Shown here piece by piece: positions 35,497-46,285 of a stretch of 64,000 nt of DNA. Position 1 is the first letter of the stretch, and each line of letters opens with the position of its first letter. Both the position numbers and the translations under genes were made by a program. Source of the DNA: Rosellinia necatrix (lineage: Eukaryota; Ascomycota; Sordariomycetes; Xylariales; Xylariaceae); NCBI GenBank assembly GCA_021209875.1, contig JAGYVD010000007.1, forward strand, positions 3,100,001-3,164,000, given 5' to 3'. The notes beneath the pieces are model-generated. The model saw nothing but the letters and a program-made list of their open reading frames with translations. It did no database searches and was not told where the DNA came from.

Positions 35497-37143
35497 CTAG
35501 GCATCCCACTAATTAATCCGCCAGTGTGTATCGAAGGGCATAGCCGGCACAACAAACATTTCAAGTGATGCTCACGACACGTCACGCTGTTATTCAAGAT
35601 ACATAATTAGCGATCGACGGCAGGAATATGCTAACTAGGGCTCTTCTCCATACGAAAGAAAATAGAACAAAAGATAAAAAAAAAAAAAGTAACTATTATT
35701 TTCCGTGGCTTGCTTGCTGCCCTCGAGTGTGGGTAGACGAGCGCTGGCTGAGTGTTAAGAGGCATACCATGGTGTAGCTAATAAACTGGCCTGATTGGAT
35801 GAGGGCATTCGCAACGTCGATCAGGGACGCTGAGATGAGAGGTATTGTGGACTCGGGCGACGGGCTTGGCGATGGGGCGTCAGTGCCGGTGGTGATGTCG
35901 TTCTTGTCTCCGAGATGAACAGAGCCCCAGGGTTACTCCAACTGTTCGAGTTGTCGTGCAAACGGACATGGACAAAACCGGCGAAAAAGAGTTAGAGGTA
36001 CGATGGGGGTCTGTTCAAGTTTATGGGGGTACGCTATGGACTACTAATGGCAAGGAGACGGCCTCAGCCGAGAGCCAGCGAGCCAACGAGCCAACGGGTG
36101 CAAGGCGGATACGCGCCCGGTCCCTGTCCTGTTATCTGTGCGGCATACCGACGATAAAACTATTGAACGTCATGTGGTCACTCTGGAGATGGACTCCGGT
36201 AAATACCTGGGTAGGTAGTGATGTAGTATGGCCCTCATCACAGACGGGTGCTCGATCGGTATACTTCAGCCCACATGCAGCAAGGTATGGAAAATATGTA
36301 ACATGTACAGTACGTAGCATGCAGCGGCGGCGTCGATATCCACTGGTAAGTCTTTTGCCGAACATATTTTCCGTCATGGGGACCAAGACTTCTAGGGCGG
36401 ACGGCTAGGTTAGATACTTGTGCATACACATCTACCTGCCTAGGTAACTGCCTAGGTAACTGTTTAGGTAACTGCCTAGGCAACTGTTTAGGTAACTAGT
36501 CACCTAGTCATTATTATTTGCGCCGCATATGTATTTGCCTACTACTAACCACGATGTATCTAGTCTATTCGGGACACAGTACATATCACATAACTACCTG
36601 TAAAACTACGGCATTGACCTAGTTGACTTGGTCAGACTTGGTATTGTTGTTGCCCGACCTAACGTCAGTCTAGTACGGTCTCGGTTAGTCTCGTTCGGTT
36701 GAGTTCTGGTCTAGGCCTAGGCGAGACAATGGCATCGTGACCAGCGGACTGGTTCAGGATCTCCGACCTGATTTGCTGGTCAGGTCTTGCGTCCTTCCCG
36801 ATGTTCTTCTTCCCCGCAAAACTCCACTCGAACGTTATAAGTGCAGGATGGCGACGACAAGGATATTTTGGGGAATTCGACAAATCAGAAAAGAGCAATT
36901 ATTTTCTTGCGTAGCCCCTGATGGCCATCGTTATCCGAAGGTAAATCCTTCAATGGTAACCTCTTGGCCCAGCCACCGCGTGCAAAACTCAAACTCCGAC
37001 TTGGTTGAACCTTGGTTGAACTGAAGGCCTTGAGCTTCATGTTGAACAAAGAGCTCGGCCCATTCATTCGCGAGCCGTTGCAAGCCCACAGTAGATCCTC
37101 TCTGGGCCATAACACACGACTATCTGGGCTTTAAACAGACAAG
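35497..37143. promoter_or_regulatory. Divergent spacer, regulator to MFS permease, with 12-bp tandem
   Basis: 1.6 kb between the first visible regulator exon (-) and the permease start (+). It should contain the missing first exon of the regulator. An open minus-strand frame of Pro/Ser-rich character at about 35700-35920 could be an exon or remnant. The 12-bp tandem array at 36437-36496 is listed separately. Confidence 0.5.
36437..36496. repeat. Fivefold 12-bp tandem repeat TGCCTAGGTAAC
   Basis: Five adjacent 12-bp units: TGCCTAGGTAAC twice, then TGTTTAGGTAAC, TGCCTAGGCAAC and TGTTTAGGTAAC. The unit is built on the CCTAGG palindrome scattered through this genome. It lies about 650 bp upstream of the permease start. 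Confidence 0.9.
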
Positions 37144-39374
37144 ATGGCGGTGGGCACGGATGAAAAGAGTTCCCATGCTATGGCCAATGACGACGAAAAG
37201 CCGTCTCCGGCCCAGCTGGCCTCGGTGCCGGCCAATGTATTGGGCGAGAATGAAGAGCCTGACGAGAAGAGCGCCGCGGACGACCTAATCCGGCATGCTC
37301 GTCTGGCGACTGAGAAGGAGCATAAGATGAGCCTGATGCAAGGCATCAGGCTCTACCCCAAGGCCATCGGATGGAGCATTCTTATTTCTACTTGCATTGT
37401 CATGGAGGGTTATGACGTCGCTTTGATCAACAACTTCTACGGCAACTCTCAGTTTAACAGGAAATATGGAGAGCCCTATATCACGCCCGAGGGCACGCAA
37501 AGTTACCAGGTCTCGGCCGCTTGGCAAGCAGGTCTGAGTAATGGTGCCGTTGTGGTGAGTCCAGTGGATTACTTATCGACTCTCGGACTGCTCTGCCTCT
37601 CTGTAGCAGGGCTACCTCCGAGTCGATGAAGATTTTGTCAGCTTCAGACCCCGATCAAAGCCAATTTTCATCATCAATGTAAGCTGGCGGAGCTAATTGG
37701 CCATCATAGGGCGAAATCATCGGGTTGACGATCAACGGATACATATCTGAGCGGTTTGGATACCGCTACACAGTTATAGCCTGCCTAACACTTCTCACCG
37801 GTTTCATCTCTATCTTCTTCACAGCACAAAACGTCGTCCACCTCCAAGTAGCCGAGATCCTGTGTGGTATACCATGGGGTGTCTTCCAAACTATTACTAT
37901 TACCTACGCCTCCGAAGTCTGCCCCGTCGCTCTTCGTGGATACTTAACTACGTATATCAACGCCTGCTGGGGTTTCGGCCAGCTGATCGGCATCGGAGCC
38001 ATCGTCGGCAATAGCTGGAGGCATGACGAATGGGCATACCGCATCGTGAGTACTTCCCCGATCCCTGATAGACTTTGCGGTGTGCTGACGGCCCACGTAG
38101 CCGTATGCGCTTCAATGGATCTGGCCAGTGCCCCTGATTATCGGAATCTTCCTTGCGCCTGAAAGCCCATGGTGGCAGGTTCGCCATGGCCGGTTGGACG
38201 AAGCTAAGAAATCACTGCTGCGTCTTACAAGCTTAAACCGAGAGACGGATTTCGACGCCGACGAAACAATTGCAATGATGGCGCACACCACTGCTCTCGA
38301 GGCAAAGGTCAGTGGAGCTCCCCAACATCGCCGTGCTATTCGGCATTTGCTGACCTGCTCTAGATCACCAAGGGCGCTAGCTACTGGGACTGCTTCAAGG
38401 GTGTTAATCTACGTCGCACTGAGGTGGGTTGACATCATTGATGCTTCGATGACAATCCGAGGAGACTGACACGTTGTAGATTGTGTGCATGTGCTGGGCG
38501 ATCCAAAATCTTAGCGGAAACTCTTTCTCAAACTACTCAACCTATTTTCTCCAACAGGCGGGATTGGACGAGAGCACCTCTTACTACTTTGCTCTTGGAC
38601 AGTATGGAATCAACAGCGTTGGAGTATTGGGCGCCTGGGCATTGATTACATTTGGTTTTGGGCGCAGGTAAGTGAACTGTCGACTCCCGATCGTTCGCGA
38701 GCGCCTGGCGTTAACGATTCCTAGAACTCTCTACGTTTCCGGCCTTGCCGCACTTTTTGTTATTCTTCTCATCCTCGGCTTCCTCGGACTTGCTCCCGAC
38801 AGGAATGCGGCTTCATTAGCCACCGGATCTATTCTCCTGGTTTGGGCATTGATCTATCAGTTGACCGTCGGTACTGTATGCTATTCTCTGGTCGCGGAGC
38901 TCTCCACCAGACGTTTGCAGATCAAGACTGTTGTGCTCGGCCGGATTCTATAGTAGGTTCTATCCCTTATTGTCGGGGTTAGCATCATTCTAATCCGGGA
39001 ATAGCAACATCGTGGGCATCGTGGCTGGCGTCATCACGCCGTATATGCTCAACCCGACCGCATGGAACTGGGGCAACTATGCCGGATTTTTCTGGGTAAG
39101 TCTTTCCAAAAGTCGACCGCATTTGTATTTGGTCTAAATGTCTATCTAGGCTGGGTCTTGCTTCCTTTGCTTGATCTACACGTATTTCCGAGTCCCGGAG
39201 CCTGCTGGTCGTACCTTTGCCGAACTGGACATGCTCTTCGAAAAGGGAATCAGTGCTCGAAATTTCGCCTCGACGAAGGTGGATGTGTTCGCCGAGGAGG
39301 TCGAAGGTTCCGCGATGGACCAGTATCGGGAGCAAATCGCCGTCTCTCACGTCGAGCATGGGAAGACGGCATAA
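37144..39374 (+). CDS. MFS sugar (alpha-glucoside/maltose-type) permease
   Basis: Eight exons (37144-37554, 37710-38045, 38101-38307, 38364-38423, 38480-38667, 38725-38952, 39005-39095, 39150-39374) give 581 aa; all phases agree. After a charged cytosolic N-terminus of about 75 residues come the features of fungal sugar porters: [18 protein letters not shown] in helix 1, [13 protein letters not shown] after helix 2, [26 protein letters not shown] in helices 4-5, [20 protein letters not shown] before the central loop, and [16 protein letters not shown] at the C-terminus (PESKGRT-like). The [18 protein letters not shown] start and the GDYEGYD-like helix resemble the MAL-type alpha-glucoside transporters (Mal31/AGT1) more than hexose carriers. 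Substrate is not proven; next to MIOX and a regulator, inositol or a sugar is plausible. Confidence 0.92.
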
Positions 39375-40191
39375 ATGGGTTGAGCCTTCTCCTGACCCGA
39401 AAGCGAATATAAAGGTTGCGTGGACCTGGGCTGCGGCAAGAACTGGTCTTGCATAGAGATGCATATATCATATTCTAAACCTCGATTAATACCCGTATAT
39501 AATTCTGGTCCTGTCCTATAAATTCTGTCTATATATAGGTTTTGGCTACTTACAAGCAGTCAGATTTTATCAACTTAGCCAACGTATCTCACATACGTCT
39601 TGAGCTCATAGCCCCTGTGCAAATATTCATGATTAATGTGCCGCGCTGTCGTCAGACCTTAACATATAGGCAGGTGTCCAGTCCGTGGTTAGGTACCTAG
39701 ACTATCATATGGTTTATCTAAAACATGCGCACATATTCACTGTTATAATTCAAGTTAACTAGTTATAGGACTTTCCAATGAATAAGGAAACCCTTTTAGG
39801 CCACGGCGTTTTCTATGAAGAGCGGATTATCGCCGAAACCAAAGACTATGCATGTAGACATGTATTTTTTTTTTTAGTGCAGAATATTTTCCCTTTAATT
39901 GTTGATTACTTGCCGAACATGCCACCCGCAATTATAGTTCCATGGAAGATCCACGTCACTGACCGACTGCACTACTTAGAGCGGTGCGGGGTCCGATAGA
40001 GGTTACCTACTCCCGATCTGTCTTGCCGGTATATGTACAAGTGAAGGTTGCCGCTTAAGTTAAGTCAACATAGTCCGAGATTCTGAAAGTATTTCTTATT
40101 TATACTTCATCATTCCGACTAGCCGACCCCACAGCATAGTGTAATATAAGATTTCCTGTTAATCACGACCATACGTTCCATATCAGCCACA
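39375..40191. other. Spacer, permease to DUF4863 gene
   Basis: 817 bp, AT-rich, with 3' flank of the permease and promoter of the DUF4863 gene. Short frames only; a T-run at 39861-39876. No specific site assigned. Confidence 0.5.
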
Positions 40192-40489
40192 ATGGACCCC
40201 CAGGCTGGTCAAGCAGCTGTCTTGGACTTGGAGAAGGTGAGTCTCATTTAAACCTGATCATCTAATATCCAGAGCAACGATTCCTTGCCCCCGCTCAGTC
40301 CGGCTCAAAAGCTCTGTATACTTCCATGACACCACACGGCCGATTTCTCCAAAAGGGGGGGGCTTACAAGTAACTAAACCCCAATATTCTAGTGGCCCAC
40401 AGCACAAAAGTTGGTCCAGAGATGCAGCGATTTTTTTGCCGAGGTTGAAGATCTGTAAGCTGACTACGCGACATCACCACACACACACA

Positions 40490-40535
<46 letters not shown>

Positions 40536-41025
40536 GCTGACGTGAGATGGGCGCAAAAGTACGCCGGGAAAGGAGCTCGAAGAGAGGTTGAACAGGGACT
40601 ACGGGCCGGGCAACGCGTACTACGACGACCTGTGCGGCCTCGTGCGCCAGGGGCTCGCGGAGGGGTGGGTGGCGGAGACGGAGCTGGGCCACGGGCGGAG
40701 CTACCGGCGAGGCAAGATCGCGCTGCCGAGCGCCGAGACGCGCTTCTTCAGCATCACCACCGTGTACATGGAGAGCGAGGAGGTCTTCTCGGGCCAGTAC
40801 CACGCGCACCCCTACGGCGAGATCAACTGCGTCGTCCAGGTCGACGAGACGGCCGAGCTGGAGGGCATGAACGGCTGGCGGGGCGCCGGCTGGACGTCGC
40901 CGGGCCCCGGCACGCACCACTACCCTCGTGTGCGCAAGGGCGCCCTCGTTGCGCTGTTCTTCCTGCCGGCTGGGCGTATCTCGTATAAGGCGACGCCGGA
41001 TATGAAACAGCCTCTTAGTATCTGA
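40192..41025 (+). CDS. DUF4863 cupin-like protein (4-hydroxylaminobenzoate lyase-like)
   Basis: Exons are 40192-40236, 40393-40454 and 40560-41025, coding for 190 aa. Intron 2 (105 nt) contains a CA then GA microsatellite. The acceptor at 40559 was chosen because it joins EVEDL to TPGKELEERLNRDYGPG in frame. Family hallmarks are NAYYDDLCGLVRQGLAEGW, the metal-site-like YHAHPYGEINCVV, a GAGW motif, GTHHYPRVRKGALVALFFLP and the end GRISY. The HxHPxGEI and HHP-type histidines match the DUF4863 family, to which bacterial PnbB, converting 4-hydroxylaminobenzoate to protocatechuate in nitrobenzoate degradation, belongs. The fungal substrate is unknown. Exon 3 is very GC-rich. Confidence 0.85.
40474..40532. 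repeat. CA/GA compound microsatellite inside an intron
   Basis: (CA)n at about 40476-40491 followed by (GA)n from about 40494 to 40532, lying wholly within intron 2 of the DUF4863 gene. Confidence 0.9.
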
Positions 41026-41669
41026 TAGTTGCTGTCGTCCATAGTAAAACAAAAAGGGGAGGGCCCCTGGTCATGTTGTTTGTCGGGGGGGGAGGGGGGA
41101 GGTGAAATGAGAGCTGAGAGATATGATCTTATTTGGGGGTTCATAGTTTTAGTACATGGATGTAGGTAACAATTATTGTACAAAGCTCGGGTGTCCCCTC
41201 GGGAAAAGGATAGCCATTCATTCCCGCCTTACGGCCCTCAGGTTAATTCTCTTATAAGTCGAACAACGTGGGATGAAGTGGTGGCACTGTCCGGGGGGGG
41301 GGGGGGGAACCTCTGGCAAAGTTTTGAGATGCGATTTCAGAGGTGCTATATATGAACAAACCGGTATACGGTTCCCTCATGATGCAAGACATTTTGGAAA
41401 GCTCGTTTCTCCAGAATGGGATTGCCCATCATAGCGCCGTTCGCGCGGCGGAGGTTGTCAAGAGATGGTGTACTTGAATGCATGGTTCTGCAGCCCAGCG
41501 TATGTTTCATCGTCGTTGTCGTCGTCCTCGTCCCTCTCGTAGTGGCCAGGATTAGTGAGCTATCCTCAGTCGCATGGCTTTGTATAACCTGCTCGCTTGC
41601 TTAAATATGCGTGATTGAATATTATTCTTCTCCTCTATTTTCCACCGTTGCTTCATTTATAGATAGGAA
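41026..41669. other. Convergent spacer, DUF4863 gene to PET117, with G15 run
   Basis: 644 bp between convergent genes. It contains G-rich runs at 41084-41100 and 15 consecutive G at 41293-41307. No gene seen. Confidence 0.5.
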
Positions 41670-42035
41670 TCACTTTGGTGGCCCTCCGCCCGGTATGTCG
41701 GCCGTTACTTGCGACACGGTCTGGCCCTTCTTATACTCTTCCTCCAACGCCTTCTGCATGTCGAAGTCGAGCTGTCGTTCCCGTTTTATCCGCTGTTGTT
41801 CCATATCGCGGACGACACCCTGGTGCATGGCCTTGGTGCATATAGGTCAGATATATTTTCATGTATGGGCCAATTGCATTTGTGAGGGGGATTCCAGGAG
41901 AGATCGATTCGTGAACGGTACAGATTTGGCACGACGCACCTCTTTTTCGGATTTCTGTTGGAAGTGAACGAAGACGACGGTAGTTACTGCGAACAGCGAA
42001 GTGCTTAATAGGGTGAGCTTCGAGGCCCGCGACAT
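41670..42035 (-). CDS. PET117: Pet117, cytochrome c oxidase assembly factor
   Basis: Exons (minus strand) are 42035-41940 and 41831-41670, joined across a 108-nt intron, giving 85 aa. It starts MSRASKLTL, followed by one membrane-spanning segment (STSLFAVTTVVFVHFQQK), then the conserved MHQGVVRDMEQQRIKRERQL and a charged helical tail ending ADIPGGGPPK. This is the Pet117 pattern: a small inner-membrane/matrix protein that works with Cox15 (heme a synthase) in complex IV assembly. The ATG at 42035 is preferred to an in-frame ATG at 42107 because family members begin MSRASK. It is divergent from VMA10. Confidence 0.93.
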
Positions 42036-42606
42036 GATCGGAGAAGTGAGCGATTGGCGGTTGGCGGGCGGGTATTTTAAGAAGTCTATAACGAGCGACT
42101 CGTCCAAGCATTCATCATCTTCCTCCTCTCGATGCGAGAGAGAAAATGTGTAGCCCCAGACCCTGTCGTGGAGGTATGACGTTTGGGGGGGCGCTAATCC
42201 ACTAATAATAGCGCTGCTTTGTTGCTGTAGCTGCAGTGCCGCTGCTTGTTAGTAGCTGGATCCGGTGCTAGGCATCTCACACTATGGAGGCTCCGCAGGT
42301 CTGGACTGGGTATAGGTAGCTATTAGTTGCTTCTTCAGTGAGCCTATTACAGCACGCAGGTACTAGAACTTAAAGCTATGACCGCTGGTGAAAGTACCTA
42401 CTTACTTACCCGGACACGAGCAACCGATACCATTTCCACATCCCGCCTCCTGCGTCTTGTATTGAGCTCCGTTCTGTACCAACCCGTACCTGCGCCAACT
42501 CCCCAGTCGTTCTCATCGTCTGAACTGACAGGTCCCTGCCGTTCATATTGGGCTAACTCACCGATACACAACAACACTCGTTCAGGTCCCATCGCAAAGC
42601 GTCATA
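42036..42606. promoter_or_regulatory. Divergent promoter of PET117 and VMA10
   Basis: 571 bp between divergent starts. The right side is CA/CT-rich, typical of a fungal housekeeping leader. No defined factor site. Confidence 0.55.
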
Positions 42607-43439
42607 ATGGTAAGTCCTCTACGTCTAGTAGCCCCCCCCCCATGTGCAGCGACGTAGTGATCTCGAGATAGCTGACAATGGCATCAAATCCTAGGCGGCC
42701 CAGAATTCAGCCGGCATGCAGACCCTGCTCGACGTACGCCCTCGACTTCTCATCATACCATCGCCTACCCGGTCTTAGGTAGCTAACTTACCCTTGCGCT
42801 ATAGGCAGAGAGGGACGCCTCCAAGATCGTCCAGAAAGGTATGACGACGCAAGCCAGGCCCCCACCTATGACCCCCTTCTATACACGGACAGAGGGAGAT
42901 GCTAACACTAGATAGCTCGCGAACGTATGTCAGCGTTTACCAAAAGGCTCCGTCGGCCTAGAACACGCAGTGCTATGCGTCAAGAACCGGTCGGCTAACC
43001 TAGATCTTCTCCGAACGAACAGTCCGAACGAGACGTGTACGCGAAGCTCGAGACGAGGCCAAGAAGGAGATAGACGCCTACAGGAAGGCAAAAGAGGAAG
43101 AGTTCAAGAAGTTTGAGGCCGAGGTCGGTAGAATTCCCCAACGCCACCCTTTGCTTCGTCCATAGCTCGACCGCTCAGGTTTGCGCCTTTAGAGGCTGGC
43201 TGATTGGAGATGGGAGAGGGTGGAGGACAGCAAATGGAATAATCTGGTGGCTTGTGTACTAACTGGCCGGTGACCAGCATACCAAAGGCAACAAAGAAGC
43301 CGAGGACGAAGCTAATAAGGAGGCCGACGAGAAGATTAAGGAGATTCAGGGCTCTGGCAAGAAGAACCAGGCTGCGGTTATTGAGGACCTCCTAAATGGA
43401 GTTTTGAACGTGAAACCCGTCCCCCCTTCAGCAGCATAG
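42607..43439 (+). CDS. VMA10: V-type ATPase subunit G (Vma10), ATG-only first exon and 9-nt microexon
   Basis: Six exons: 42607-42609, 42695-42733, 42805-42838, 42916-42924, 43023-43123 and 43278-43439, coding for 115 aa, the usual subunit G length. Exon 1 consists only of the initiator ATG followed by GTAAGT. Exon 4 is 9 nt. The product reads AAQNSAGMQTLLDAERDASK, IVQKARELRTRRVREARDE, AKKEIDAYRKAKEEEFKKFE and EHTKGNKEAEDEANKEAD, a long amphipathic helix typical of the peripheral stalk partner of subunit E in V1. It acidifies the vacuole as part of the V-ATPase. Exon 3/4/5 phases (1, 1, 1) close the frame only if the 9-nt exon is included. Confidence 0.93.
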
Positions 43440-43716
43440 AGTCCCCGCCAATCGGTCACCAAAATATGACGGCTTTGTTATAGAGATAGGAGACACCTAA
43501 CCTGGGCGAAGAAGACACGAGATAGAAATGCCTACATGCTGGGGTCATTTTATTTCCACCCGGACGACTTGAAGCGGGTGCTAAGGAATGATGGTACGCA
43601 GAGCAAGATCGCTATGGGTACATGTGGATAACATAATTAGAATAGGCTGCCGTTTGGAAAGGAAGCCTGACTTGGGAGTCGGCCTGCATTATTCGTTGTT
43701 CCTATCAAGCTCACCC

Positions 43717-45629
43717 TTATTGTAGGAATTTAACTAGTGTTGAGAGCATCTCCCTTGTATCCTTGCCATCCGCATCTTCCGTGTCTATGCCTTCGATTTG
43801 CTCTACGATCGTCTCTTTGACCACGTCCAAGGTCTCATCCCGATCTGCGAGTAACTTCTGAATCGTCTTCATAGCGCCACCGTCCTCTGCCACGAGCCAA
43901 GCCAGGACCACGTCTAATGTTTGCAAAGAAAAGAGACCAGCATCTAACCTACGCGAGAACCACTCGTCGGCCATTTCCTCTCTTTCCTGTGCCGACATCT
44001 GTGCCTGCTGGGCTCGGATAGCCTCATCTGCGGCGCTCACACGCGCAGCACATTCCCGGCGCAACTTAACCAGCTTGTCCGTCTTTTCGTAGTCCTTCTC
44101 CACGAACTTGGCGAGCAGGCGTATGCGCTCGGCCGAGTCGGCCGGTAATAAACGCAACATCGACGCAAAGATACCAATCAGGTGCTCTGCCACCCGGTGA
44201 TCGGTGCTCTTCTTCATGAATAGCGTGAATATGTTTTTGAGGCCACCCGCTTCGACCACTTTCTGGCAGACCTCGGCCCCAGACGTGCCGCCGGATGCGT
44301 GATCGAGCAGTCTCAACGACGCGTTCTTACTCAACTTACCTTCTTTCAGCATGATAAGGCAGAGCTCAACCCCCTCGGCCTCAACAAACTTGGTCTTCCC
44401 TTCTGGCTCATCCACGACGCAAGTTAACGCTTCAAAGAGGTTCTCTACGTATTCCTCCTCCTCGCCCCCCTTCTCGGGGTCCCGTTTCCGATACGGCGCT
44501 ACGAGTTGCAGCATGGTATCTGCGGCATCCAGGCTGGCAAGTTTCCGTCGGTTCTTTGCTGAGCTCTGCACTAGGATCGCGAGTATCTCGGCCGCGTATT
44601 GTTTATTCTGGCTCGTGCCGCCTCCTTCCTCTTTCTTCTGTATCCGTAATAATAGCCACTTTAGTAGACCCCCCTCTTTGGCGACACGTTCTGCTGTCAC
44701 CGTCCGCCCACAGAGATTTTCGACGATGCCCAAAGCACGGTATACACCCCCACGGTCCGTTTCTTGTGTCTCGTCCAGGCGATCGAGGTTCGACCAGAGC
44801 AATGATAGCAAGTCGGCTTCGAGCAGCGCATTGACCAGCGCGTCGTAATGCGCCTCCTCGGCAGCGACGTCCTCGTCGGTCAGCTCGTCGATGATCTCGA
44901 TCGCGTCGATCGCGATGTCCGTGTTCTCGTGCGCCAGCAGTCCCACCAAGCTTTCCACACCCCCCATGCGCACAAACTCTGGGTACAGCTCCGAATGTTC
45001 GGTCAGGATGGACAGGGACTTGATCTCGGCGTCGAGCTCAGCCTCGCTGGCGATGAACTTGGAGGGGTCGTTCTCGAACCTGGCGCGCTGCTCAGAATTG
45101 CGCAATATCTTATTCTTGAAGCTCAGTGCCGTGCGCCGCAGCCACGCCGTGTCCATCTTCTCGGGCGCGAGGTCGACCTCCGTGTCGTCGAGGTAATCGA
45201 GAACCTTGGCCTCCTGGGCCGTCACGCCGCCGCCGAAGAAACGACCGCCTTCTTCATCGTCGTCCGGCGGCATTTCCGGGCCGTAGTCGCCCTCTTCGTC
45301 GTCATCTGGCGGTGGTGCCGGGCCGGCTTCGCGATCATCGTCGGCGGGTTCGTCTTCGACGCGTGCGTGCCGGTTGCTGTTGCCGTTGAGACGGGCGGAT
45401 TTATAGACTTGGTCTTTTTACGACGGAATGTGCATGTTAGATTGGCTGAATATGAAAACGACGGAGGTAGGCAGTCGATTGTCATAGGGCCTTGCAACTC
45501 ACTGGGATCCCGGAGAGGCTCGAGTTTGCGTTTGTTGCCCACGCCAGAAGCCTGCTTATGTTAGCGCTGCTAGTAAATATCAGGGGGACGCGCGAAGTTT
45601 ACCTTGAATAGCTCATCTATGCTCGTCAT
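43717..45629 (-). CDS. CTNNBL1: Beta-catenin-like protein 1 (CTNNBL1) homologue
   Basis: Exons (minus strand) are 45629-45603, 45551-45503 and 45413-43717, coding for 590 aa. It begins MTSIDELFK and has an N-terminal NLS-like NKRKLEPLRDPN, followed by an acidic Pro/Asp-rich stretch (PAPPPDDDEEGDYGPEMPPD). The rest is an armadillo-type helical repeat protein: LDYLDDTEVDLAPEKMD, HSELYPEFVRMGGVESLVGL, LAHENTDIAIDAIEIIDELT, VYRALGIVENLCG, QYAAEILAILVQ, ASLRLLDHASGG and the C-terminal LQTLDVVLAWLVAEDG. CTNNBL1 associates with the Prp19/CDC5L spliceosomal complex and binds NLS-containing splicing factors. With the U5-40K gene this is the second spliceosome-linked gene in the window. It is divergent from the phosphatase gene. 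Confidence 0.95.
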
Positions 45630-46285
45630 GGCTAGTTTTTACGTACGATCAAACGATTACGAGCGACGAGGTAAAATCGTCAAGACGCCACCATGTTTTT
45701 GATGGCGAAGGTGATAGATAGGCAATAATATTAATTTGGTAGGTAGGTACAGCTTCAACTGGAAGCTAGCTACCGAGTAAGATAGATGCATGCAAGGGCT
45801 GTTTCTAAATTCGGCCCAGGAAGTAGGAAGTAATGGCTACACAATTAGCACCGTCATTCACATAGAATTATTGGCTATTCCGCACAGTGCACCGGCCCAG
45901 GCGCTGCGCGTTACCGGCGTACGGCTCTAGCACGATATAGAGCCACATACCCAGGTACTTATCCACCGAAGGTCGGACGCCCGAAAAACAGTCACCAGCA
46001 TCTCGTTCCCTTACTTCTTACTAGGTAGTGCGCGGTTTAGAATCGTCACTACTGGCATAAGCGGCCACTGCCTAGATCAATTTTTATTTTACCCTTTTTC
46101 CCTTTTTGCCCTCTTTTTTTTTCTTTCATTTGACCTTCATCGGCATTGTGTATAGACGGCCCACCTAGACAACGAAACTAAAAGACAAGCATAATACACC
46201 TTCTATAGAACGACATACTGACCAAAAACAATAAAATAAAAATAACAACGACACAGATAAAGTAAAGTCAAACCTCATCACCACA
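45630..46285. promoter_or_regulatory. Divergent promoter of CTNNBL1 and the histidine phosphatase
   Basis: 656 bp between divergent starts. The right side holds a T/C-rich tract (about 46081-46130) then an A-rich tract, a common fungal promoter/leader layout. A GGTAGGTAGGTA word is present near 45741. Confidence 0.55.
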
